DNA of 64,000 bases from Voacanga thouarsii (lineage: Eukaryota; Streptophyta; Magnoliopsida; Gentianales; Apocynaceae), in NCBI GenBank assembly GCA_026120185.1, contig JANUWF010002120.1, positions 744,001-808,000 on the forward strand. Reading direction: 5' to 3'. The notes below the pieces were generated by a model. The model did no database searches, was not told where the DNA came from, and saw only the letters and a program-made list of their open reading frames with translations. Made by a program: the position numbers and the translations under genes. Below, piece by piece: positions 49,778 to 59,564 of this stretch (position 1 is the stretch's first letter; every line of letters begins with the position of its first letter).

Positions 49778-51310
49778 AATGCTTTGTGAAAATGCTCTTC
49801 CAAAATACTTTTGGGCGGAAGCTGTTAACATAGCGTGCTATATAATAAATTGAGTTATGTTAAGACCATTTTTTGAGAAAAATCTCCGTTTGAACTTATG
49901 TTTGATAAAACTCCTTCTATCTCTTATTTTAAAGTATTTAGATGTAAATGTTTTATCCTAAATACAAGAGATAATCTTGGAAATTTTGATAGCAAGTCCG
50001 ATAAGGCCATATTTCTTGGATATTCTTCCAACAAAAAGGCTAATAGAGTATACAATAAAAGAACACTTTGTGTGGAAGAATCTGTGCATATTGTATTTGA
50101 TAAATCTAACATCTATACTTCAAAAAGAGATGACAATGATGTAGGGAATTCAAATGAAGTTAAGTTAGATCATGTTAAACCTCCACCATTAGATACTTAT
50201 ACAAAAGAAGAAGAGATTAAAGAATTGCAGATTGAACAAGAGAAAGAACAAATGAAGATCTTGCAAATCATCAACTGTCGAATGATTGGAAATACAAATT
50301 AGGTCATCCAAAGGAACAAATTATTGGAGATCCAAACCATGGAGTTAAAACTAGGTGGTATTTCGTTGACAACTTTGCTCTTCTTTCAAATATTGAACCT
50401 AGCTGCATTGATATTGCTTTACATGATGAATTTTGGATTATTGCCATGCAAGAAGAACTAAATCAATTTGAAAGAAATCAAGTTTGGAAACTTGTACCTA
50501 GACCTCATGATCGACCTATTATTGAGACAAAATGGGTTTTTAGAAATAAGCTTGATGAAAGTGGGGCTATAATCAGAAATAAAACTAGATTGGTTGCCCA
50601 AGAATTTAATTAAGAAGAAGGCATTGACTATGATGAAACATTTGCACCTATTGCTAGACTGGAATCTATACAAATGTTACTTGCTTTTGCATCCTTAAAA
50701 AAATTCATACTTTATCAAATGGATATCAAAAGTGCATTTTTTAAATGGCTTTATTGAGGAGGAAGTGTACGTTAAACAATCTCCAAGCTTTATTCATGAG
50801 AACTTTCCAAATCACGTTTTCAAACTTTCTAAAGCTCTTTATGGATTAAAGCAAGCTCCGAGGGCTTGGTATGAAAGACTTAGTGGATTCTTGATCTCGA
50901 AAGGATTCTCTAGAGGCTTGATTGATAATACCTTATTCATTAAATCTAATAGCCCTGATAATTTACTGATTGTTCAGATCTATGTTAATGGTATTATTTT
51001 CGGTGCTACTAATGAATCTTTGTGCAAGATGTTTGCTAAGACTATGCAGCAAGAATTTGAGATGAGTTTGATAGGAGAACTAAACTTCTTCCTCGGACTA
51101 CAAATTAAGAAAATAAAGGATGATATCTTTATAAATCAAGTTAAGTATGCCAAAGAGTTGCTCAAAAGATTTGGTATGAATGACGTAAAAGAAATCAGTA
51201 CACCTATGAGTACATCCATTAAACTTGATCATAATGAAAAGGGTAAGAAAGTAGATGAGCACAAGTATAGAGGTATGATTGGGAGTCTACTCTATCTTAC
51301 TGCCAGCTGA
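49778..51310 (+). pseudogene. E integrase end and RT
   Basis: Integrase C-terminal region: LCENALPKYFWAEAVNIACYI, then VFRCKCFILNTRDNLGNFDSK and FLGYSSN (50020). RT: WIIAMQEELNQFERNQVW, TKWVFRNKLDESG, a TAA near 50612, DYDETFAPIARLESI, QMDIKSAFF followed by a one-base frameshift, GLKQAPRAWYERL (50847) and VQIYVNGIIFGATN (50974). The catalytic YVDD is YVNG, so this copy encodes an inactive RT. There is no TGA at the position conserved in the A/B/D group; this copy reads LYQMDI there. Confidence 0.92.
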
Positions 51311-51920
51311 CCAGACATCATGTTTTCAGTATGTCTTTATGCTCGATTTCAATCTTGTCCAAATGAATCACATTTATGTGCAGTTAAATGCATACTTCGA
51401 CACCTAATTACACATATGATTATAGATTATGGTATACCCATACTAATACTTTTGATCTTATAGGATATACTGATACAGATTATGCAGGGTGTAAAGTTGA
51501 AAGAAAAGTACTAATGGCAATTATCAATTTCTTGGACACTCTCTTTTGTCATGGCATAGTAAAAAGCAATCTTGTGTATCCTTATCCACCACTGAGGCTG
51601 AATATATTGTAGCTAGGAGTTATTGCGCTCAAATCTTATGGATGAAGAATACGTTGCCAGATTTTAATCGTAATTTTAATTGTGTATCTATATTATATGA
51701 CAATACAAGTGCTATCAACCTAACAAGAAATCTAGTGCAGCATTCGAGGACTAAGCACATTGAAGTTAAACATCACTTCATCCGGGATTATGTGCTCAAA
51801 GGCGATGTGTGTGTTGAATATATTTCAACGGATGAACAACTTGCAGATATCTTCACTAAACCTATAGCTGAGGATAGATTTAACAATTTGAGAAGAGGTT
51901 TGGGAATTACAAGAATTTAA
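51311..51920 (+). pseudogene. E RNase H
   Basis: GYTDTDYAGCKVERK (51460), a frameshift near 51530, then SWHSKKQSCVSLSTTEAEYIVA (51546), LYDNTSAINL, HIEVKHHFIRDYV and DEQLADIFTKPI to a stop at 51918-51920. It is the normal copia RNase H order; the main acidic residues are retained. Confidence 0.9.
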
Positions 51921-52307
51921 TAACTAACCATGTGGTATAAGTCTTCTTTGTGCAGGATTTGTGAAAAAAAAAAAAGGTTTTGGAAACAATGTTCCACATC
52001 TAAAATTCCTCATTCTCTGTTTTGGACACGGTATTAGAATCTAATTCCTACATCCAAAATGCATTTCGGGAAAACACTCTTTTAGATGATAATTTCTGAT
52101 CGAGTCTAGTTCCAAAATCCATCACTAATATTCTTCTTATTCCGAATTTTGAATTTCAAAAAATATTAGTTTGTGCATTTTTCCAAACTCCTCAAAAAAA
52201 CTTATGTTTTCAAGGCACTTTATTCTCACATTTACCTAGACATTCAAATCATTCTGGTTTTCTCTCTTTCGAAACCCTTGTAACTGTTCTTCTTCTAAAA
52301 ATCACTT

Positions 52308-53830
52308 GTGCACCTCTTCTTCATAAACCGAAAGCCTAGAAAAAGTCTCAATCCTTCAATGGCTAAGACTAAATCTTCCATTCCAAAACCAAAGAAAGGG
52401 CAAAAATCATCTCATGTGATGAAGAAAAAAGCTTTGGTTTCAACAAAGATGAAGGCAAAAGAATCTTCTCCTCAACTGCAGTTTTCTGCTTCTCACTATG
52501 ATTCGTCAGAATCTTCTTTGGAACAAGTGAGTTCTGCAAATCAGGTTACTAAATACAATGACTGGGTTTCAAGAAATCGGACTATTATTTCTGGTTATTT
52601 GGTTAACCATTTTGCTTTTCTGAACTTGTCTAATATTTTGGATACGCTTAATCATATTGGGTGGCGTAGCTTATTATCTGATGATGAGAAAATGTATACC
52701 CCTCTAGTCTAGAAATTTTTATGCAAATTTGAGAAAAGGGAAATTGGAAGAAACTGAAGGAGACTTTATGATTCGGTGGTATGTGTCAAGAGTAAAGGGC
52801 AGAGAAATAGAATTTGATCATAGATTGTTTAATAGAATTTGTGATGTTAGAGATGCCTGGTTTCAGTACTTTGAGCTAAACAAGTTTCCTGAGGGAAAGG
52901 AAATTTTTTATTTGAAAAACTATTCACTGGAGGGAAAAGTTTCGGAAATTTTGGAAATAGGAGTTCTAAATGGCTGAATGGCATTGGTAGGATTTTGCAT
53001 CACATGGTATCAACCATGATAGTCCCTAGCTCTGGCCATAAGACTTCTATTAGTATTCTGCAAATGGTGATCATGTTAGATTTAGTTGAGGGAAGGCAAA
53101 TAAATTTTGGGTCTTTGGCAACTAAGCTTATGTTGCAGTCTCGAAACACATCAAGTAAGGCTTTCCTTTTGGAAATATATTGACAAAGGTTTTTGGATTT
53201 TTTTAAGTTGATTTAAGTTCTATTCCCTGTGATCCTAGCAAAACAAATGTTTACAGCTTTGATTCATTAGAAAAGATAGGATATGTTAGGGAGGATAATT
53301 CATGGAAATTATTAAGAGAATCTACAGGAAAAGAACGAGAGAACTTGATAAAGATTAAGGAGGAAGGGAAGTCAAGAACAAAGAGAAAAATTGATGAAGT
53401 CATTCAGGGAGAGTCGTCTGCTAAAGGAACTATTCAAGATTCTGGCTTGTCTGCAAATATTCTAGGTGCAATAAGTTCATTTGCTGAAAAATTGGATCTT
53501 CTCAGTTCAGAAATCAAGAGCCTTAGAAACAGACTTTCTATTATTGAGCAAACTGCTAAGTCATCTGAACATGAAAATGTTGAATATTCTTAAGAGGACA
53601 GGTCTAAATTGCCAAAAGACAAAAAGGAACCTTCTCTTGATTCCTTTCCTGAACCATCCCCTGAACCCTCTCCCATAAAAGAACCAGAAATTCCTCCACC
53701 TTCTCCCAAGCCCAAACCCTCTGGAAAATGACAGAAACATGTGGTTATGAAAAGGAAATCAAGCAGAATTGCTGGTCAATTTTCCAAGAAGGGTGTTGGC
53801 TCAAAGGACGAAACAACCAATATCTCCTAA
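52308..53830 (+). pseudogene. E third ORF (SIRE env-like position; putative plant transposon protein domain)
   Basis: Follows pol by about 390 bp. It opens with a basic Ser/Lys-rich region (an internal Met at about 52359 starts MAKTKSSIPKPKKG), then NDWVSRNRTIISGYLV. After a frameshift at about 52712 comes FYANLRKGKLEE, SRVKGREIEFDHRLFNRICDV, then after 52977 HHMVSTMIVPSSGHKTSIS, a predicted coiled coil with KLDLLSSEIKSLRNRLSIIEQ (about 53485-53560), a Pro/Ser-rich stretch (PSPEPSPIKEPEIPPP) and a basic end with KRKSSRIAG before TAA at 53828. SIRE elements carry an ORF here called env-like by position. I see no signal peptide or membrane segment. The FYAN-RVKG core resembles the F1 ORF. Confidence 0.75.
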
Positions 53831-55057
53831 ACAGAATTATTAGGCAGTAAAATTTGCTGATGAACAATTTACCTTCTGCACAAGTTGAACAATTTACTTT
53901 TTCTGTCATTTACATTATGTCTTAACATACTTTCTGCTGGATACTAGTTTAAGCTTTTTCCTATTTTATGTATATTATCCATTTGGTTTTCTTCTACTCT
54001 CTTTCTGCTATGATTATTTTTTATTGATGACAAAGGAGAAGAAAGAAAATGTTATGGTTTACAAAGAAAATGTTATGGTTTGCATGACTGTTGTATGCAT
54101 TCACTGGGGAGAAAGAAAATGTTATTGTCTGCATGCATTAACTGATACGGAGAAAATGTTAGGTCTGCATGACTAACGAATTGTATGTTGATTTAGGTCT
54201 GCATGACTGACGAACTTTATGTTGATTTGGGGAGAAAATGTTATGAGATCTGCATAATAATCTGATATCATATTCTGCATGATTGATGTTGTATGTATAA
54301 ACTGAATTTTGGGCATAACTTTCGTTCTATATCTAAAATTGGACTGATGATGTATGACTAATTATTTGGATCTGTGAAAGAACTGCTATGATAATTCGAA
54401 ACTATTCGTGGGAAAGGAAAAGACTGTTGTATAAACAATTATTGAATTTCAAGAAACTACATGAACTACTACAAACTGAACTGTTGAGAAAATTGCTGAT
54501 ATGATTTGATTCACTGTTTACTAAAAATTCTCTGGAAAACCCCTCTGTTTGTGACGTTCATTTTTATGATAATGGTATCCTTGAGACTAGATTATGTGAT
54601 AAGATTTTTGTGCATTAAGTCAAGGGGAGTTTTGGACTCAGAGATTTCGAATCCAAAACAAATGTTCTTATAAGCAATAGTATAGAATTGAAAAATATTT
54701 TGGACATCCAAAATCCCTATCCAAAATGAATTTCTGAAAACACTCGTTCTTTCAAATCTATTTTGGATACACTTTTTGGATGAATAAATCGTAACTTCTG
54801 CCTTTCCTTCTTTTGTTTAAAAATATTCACATAAGCATATATTTAGGGGGAGTATTTTATCATTTTCTATCTCTATCAAATCATTCTGAATATTGATATA
54901 AAGATATGAAAGGCTTTAGGATCATTGAGATATGTTTACAAATTTTTTATTATAAGATCTCTATGAGACTTATACAGTGAGATTACATCTATTAGCACAT
55001 TTTTCGTTCAACATGTTCTCTCTTTATATATCAAAAGTGTCATGTTTGTCATCACTC
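53831..55057 (+). other. E spacer with repeated polypurine boxes
   Basis: No gene. Between 54035 and 54250 a GGAGAAAGAAAATGTTAT-like box followed by a CTGCATGACT-like stretch recurs five or so times in varied form. These resemble extra PPTs. The rest is AT-rich and featureless. Confidence 0.65.
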
Positions 55058-55071
55058 AAAAAGGGAGAAAT
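55058..55071 (+). promoter_or_regulatory. E polypurine tract
   Basis: AAAAAGGGAGAAAT immediately before TGTTAGCCCT of the 3' LTR. Confidence 0.88.
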
Positions 55072-56289
55072 TGTTAGCCCTCATGGCTTTCCTCTATGTT
55101 TTGATTTATGACAAACGTTGATATTGACTAACTTGTTAATCTATTGTGATAGGACATGTTTGACTTTTATTCTTCAAAAGTCTTCAGATAAGATTTCTTG
55201 GCAACTCCTTCATCACTGAAATGAATAATAGAAGATCAAATGAGAAGATTAAAGTATGTGGAGTTACATATGAAGGACGTTCTTTATGAAGAATGATAGA
55301 CTAGGAAATTTTATTAAGGTATATCTATTAATTCCTATGTCTTCTTATCTTTTGATTCATTTGACTTTACCTTGAAGCTTCAAATGAGATGTTTTCAAAG
55401 TTTTTGAAATTCACAGAATTTTGGATGGAATAGTTTGAATCCAAAAGGTTCGTCCAAAATCCTGTAAACCGGGTTGAAAAAGTTTTTGTTTGGTTAGTAC
55501 CATTTTGGACTTACCTTTTAGATGCATCTTCGTCCAAAACACGAATGAGTTTAAACAGAAAAATTTATAGCCGTTTATGACCGTTGGCACTCCACTTTTT
55601 TGCTCTATAAATAGACCTTAAAACAAGATTAGATGCAAGATTTTTGAAACATTCATCTTAGAAACATTATTGCTCAATATTTTCAAAAATCTCCTTTTAT
55701 CTAGCTTCAAAGTGAGCTCATTATGTATCAAAGATAAAAGTATTTGTGCCTTGTATCCGAGTGAACATCTGTTCAAGTAAATGAACTTATCTATTTTCTA
55801 TTGATATTCAAATCTCTGTTGTAGTGCAAGGTTGTGGTGTAAAACCCATAGGGGTGAGCCTTGTGTTGATTTATGTTCAAGGTTGTGTGGTAAAACCCAT
55901 TGAGGTGATCCTTATTCTGTGTTTGTATCAAGATTGTGGAATAAAACCTAGTATGGTGATCCTCACTTGTATGAGAAACAGTTTCATTAAGTGAGCTTAA
56001 TGAAATAGAGTTGAAAATCCTTAAGTGTGAGCTTAAGGTAGTGGATGTAGATCATTGTTGATCGAACCACTATACATCTCTTGTCTCATTTTATTCAGTT
56101 GTTCATGTACTTCTTTTGATGTTCTTTTGCTGTCTAAATCTGGATATACATCTACGAGTGCTTAGATAACTTTCTATGAATCTATAAAGTCAGTCCAAGC
56201 ATCATCATTATTCAGCGTTTTAGACAAACTGGAAAAATTATTTTTGCTTGCCAAAAACCTTATTCACCCCCCCTTTCTAAGGTTTTTCA
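55072..56289 (+). repeat. E 3' LTR
   Basis: 1218 bp. TATA box CTATAAATAG at 55605-55614. Tandem repeat at 55824-55970 with about three units. Ends GGTTTTTCA; ATCTC duplication follows. Confidence 0.93.
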
Positions 56290-56294
56290 ATCTC

Positions 56295-57517
56295 TAATAA
56301 GAGTTGTGATACAAGCTATGGGGTCATTGGAACCCCTCTCCTACTTAATCTTTTATTGAAAATAGAGTTTTCAGCCAAAAACATTTTCCATAATCTTATA
56401 GTTTCATTAACTTTAGTAAAAATCTAAAATTCAATATTATTCTCTGTGTCAAGGATTAAATCCTTTGAGAGAATAAACTATGAATTTATTTTACTATTCT
56501 AAATTAATAACTTAGAAAGACTTTAATAAATAACCTTTAGTTTAATATTATTATCTATGTCAAGGATTATACCCTTTAAGAGAATAAACCATGAACTCTT
56601 TTATTTTTAAAGTTTCTTAGATTAAACGTTTTATCAAAAATCGTCCTATCTAGTAAGACTTTTATCTCACAAGAACTTGCGCATTTGATCACAAAAACGA
56701 AATAATCATGCTACTAAAAGTAAACTTTTTCATGCTCAAACTATTCATTTATTCCTAAGTGACCAAACAATGGATTAAACATTATGAATTAAAAATTAAT
56801 GATCGTATTTAATCCTAAGGTAGTTCCATCCTTAACTATTCATTTTCATGCAAATTATTCATCCATAGATAAATAAAACTATTGCAGAAAATTAACCTCA
56901 TACAATAGTTTCAAAACATTATTACATCAAGGAAAACTGAGGAAAGGAACTTCAGCAATGCTCTCCTATTCCTTCGACAATTTGTGCACAACTGCTTTTG
57001 GGTAGAGTAGACCTGACGCCTAGTCCGTTGGGCCCACCTGGTTCCGTGTCCAATTTGTTTTTCCTAAAGTTCCAACTGGGCAAAGTGGACTTGGTGCCTG
57101 GTCCGATTGGCCAACCTAGCACCGAGTCAGCTTTGGAGTTCACTGATTTCTGGAAAAAAAATCCAACTTTTCAGCCACTTTTTACCCCTCAACAATTCCA
57201 CAAAACACGTTCTTCCAATTTTCAAAATTTACAAATTAAAAGAATACAAAGAAATGCAAAACTAGGTATAAAAACATGCCTTTACAAGTGCCGATATCTC
57301 TAACCATGAGGCGTATATCAAATCTACTTAAAACTAGAAAAACAATGGGAAAACCATTAGAATACATGATCCTATGCCTTTAACTGTGAGGCGTACATAA
57401 ACTCTAGAAACTAATGTAGAAGGGATCACATGAATTCATAAAAGATTCATTTTTAATAGCAAAAGAACCACATTTTCTAGTTTTAACCCTAGTGCATGCT
57501 CCTAGATGAAAACAATG
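56295..57517 (-). other. Element B leader, PBS-proximal part
   Basis: Non-coding. Contains, at 56311-56345, the GGTCATTGGAACCCCTCTCC-type block shared with A1 and A2, and a GC-rich double repeat at 57005-57048 and 57075-57130 that resembles the repeats in the F2 LTR (62800-62945). Confidence 0.75.
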
Positions 57518-57530
57518 TCTCTGATACCAC
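57518..57530 (-). promoter_or_regulatory. Element B primer-binding site
   Basis: On - it reads GTGGTATCAGAGA next to the LTR end; initiator Met tRNA type. Confidence 0.92.
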
Positions 57531-59320
57531 TAGAAGGAATTGCGAAAAACTATCAAAGGAAAAATGCAGCGGAAAATTTTTAGTTTTTTGAGCTACATCT
57601 AGGAGAGAATACTTATTTTTTCTTATTGGTTGTGTATTAACCAATGAGGGGCCGGGTTACATTGGAACCTTGTGTTGGAATGGGAGAAGGAGGCACTTGC
57701 TGTTCAATTAGAACTCCCGCCAATCTTCTACTCCTATGCATTAAGCGTCTCCAAGTATCTTCTCTTCGTCTTTCGGAGTATGACTTTACCTTGCTTTAGG
57801 CATTAGCTTGGTGAGAGCTCCTTTCTTGGATAAAATCACTCCACCTGAGAGAAGAAAGAGAAAGAACGTGGAAGAGAAAAACTAGAGGATGTGACACACT
57901 TTCCAAAATTATTACTCAACGCTTGTTTTTTTCCCCTACATATTTCAGCCAACCTTAGGGCTTCCAAAACCTTAATGGCCGAAATCACCAAGCCTAATTG
58001 GGCTAGGTGTTGTGCCCAAAAAAAAAAAAAAAAAAAAGTGCTAGACTGCTCCAATCCTCTTAATTAATTAATTTTCTTTTCTGGGCTTATTAAATACCCA
58101 AGACTAATTAATTAATTCTAATTAGACTCTTAATATATGTCAACATATATCAACCCAATTAATTAATTTATTCCAGCCCAATTCTATTAATTGAGTAATT
58201 ATCTTTTTTGGGCCTTATCAAAATCCAAGACTAATTAATAAATTCTAATTAGACTCTTAGTATAAATTTTGTTTCTCTTCCAAATAATTATCCATATGCC
58301 CAAATTATGTCTAAACAACACCAAGCTAACTTGAGCTACTCTGGGGACCAAGAAACATATTATTTATAACTACTAAAATGACCAAAATGCCCTTATTATT
58401 AAATAGCTGCATTTTATCATTTTAAATATCTCTATTTATCAACATATAGAAATATTGACCCCACAAATAATATTGCTAAAGCAATTTCTCCAACCAGCAG
58501 GTGAAATGACGAAAATACTCCTCTATGTAACACCCATCAATGACACAAGATAGATGTACTAACACCCATCTCAAAGAAATCTATCATCCTTAGATCTCTA
58601 GTCCGATAATCCATGAGTCACTTAAATGTACTTGCTTATCATTAGAAGCTACCCAAAAGCACACATTTTAGAGTCACGTTCCCAGAGCCCTAGATCATTA
58701 GATTATCTAAGACAATCACAATGGGTGATTAAACTTCACTAAGTGAAGCATAAAAATTCTATTATATGAGTCCGTCTTAACTAACTAGAGTAATACACCC
58801 AACATACAAGGATATTGATCTCACAAAAGAAATCTCACCTAACATACATCAAAGTATAAAACCCTAGCTTCACCAGACCACTAACTCACACTCAAGTATG
58901 AAGGTATCCATCCACGCTGTAGCAATAATAGTCCGGTCTTTATAATTATAGTACATTAAGAGAGACCACTATTATAAATCCAATTATACATATTTGAAAT
59001 ACGCTTATGCATATGATGTGAGTGAACTACTTACTGATTCAAAGTAAACCATTCCTCATTGGAAATCATGGCATAATAGTCATACCTTGCTGAAATACCC
59101 AGTTCCATCAAACAATTAAGAATTTAATTTTACTTGTATGATAAGTATCCATGGCCTATACCTTACTGTGAAGAATGACCCAACACATAGACCATTATTT
59201 GTCATACTTAGACCTTTAAATGTGCAATAATATAAGAAACAAACTAAATTGAATGAATTAACAATTTATTGCAATATGTTAACATAGACTATATAGTCTT
59301 TGAGGGCATACTTTCCAACA
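57531..59320 (-). repeat. Element B 5' LTR
   Basis: About 1790 bp, TGTTGGAAAGTATG at the 59320 end on -. Complete copy including the 300 bp missing from the 3' LTR. Its peptide exon (57741-57617, MHRSRRLAG) has lost two bases and its donor is ATAAGT. Poly-A run at 58018-58037. Target copy GGCCT follows. Confidence 0.9.
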
Positions 59321-59541
59321 GGCCTGGTCTCACTATCTAAAGAACCCAGAAACCACAAAAAGGGAAAGCACATTGAGAGAAAGTATCACCTGATTCGAGA
59401 TTTCATCCAGAGACGGAAAGTCATGGTGGAACAGATTGCCTCAGAGAACAATCTAGCAGATCATTTTACCAAGCCTTTGGCTGAGAGAGTCTTCAGAAGA
59501 CACTTAGACGCCATAGAAGTGGGCACCTATGGGCTCACTTA
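59321..59541 (+). pseudogene. Element D RNase H, C-terminal end
   Basis: Resumes the frame broken at 3134: SKEPRNHKKGKHIERKYHLIRDF, QIASENNLADHFTKPLAERVF and the C-terminal GTYGLT before TAG. Open over its whole length and very close to A1, unlike the 5' piece of D. Confidence 0.93.
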
Positions 59542-59564
59542 GTCTTAGAGTGAAAGTGGAAGAT

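Larger units (their letters stand above)
34118..56289 (+). mobile_element. SIRE-like copia element E, with two insertions
   Basis: LTRs begin TGTTAGCCCT (34118 and 55072) and end in TTTTTCA or TTTATCA; target duplication ATCTC. Internal order on +: PBS, gag with two zinc motifs, protease, integrase, RT, RNase H, a third ORF and a region with repeated polypurine boxes. The third ORF, GPKKVWVP linker and DSGCSRHMTG protease motif point to the SIRE/Maximus lineage. A2 lies in the 5' LTR and C1 in the integrase. Coding regions have stops and frameshifts throughout. E itself is inserted in the leader of element B. Confidence 0.9.
3135..59320 (-). mobile_element. Copia element B, full length but split by four younger insertions
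   Basis: Pieces in transcription order on -: 5' LTR 57531-59320; PBS 57518-57530; leader 56295-57517 and 33697-34117; gag 33229-33696 and 28453-28899; protease/integrase 27026-28452; RT/RNase H 14462-16048; PPT 14451-14461; 3' LTR 13247-14450 and 3135-3430. Insertions are A1, F1, C2 and E, each with a 5-bp duplication. Element-only length is roughly 8-9 kb. The LTRs differ clearly by eye, so B is older than A1. LTR and leader sequences resemble family A, so A and B look like sister lineages. All coding parts are decayed. Confidence 0.88.

Noticed and set aside
52308..53830. True viral envelope gene in element E
   Set aside because: No signal peptide, membrane segment or cysteine pattern seen; the region looks like the SIRE extra ORF and resembles the Athila ORF.
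54301..55057. Further gene between the E third ORF and the PPT
   Set aside because: No frame longer than a few dozen codons and no motif on either strand.
58018..58037. Poly-A run as a LINE or retrogene tail
   Set aside because: It lies inside the B 5' LTR at a position where the homologous LTR has a shorter, mixed sequence; it is a simple-repeat expansion.
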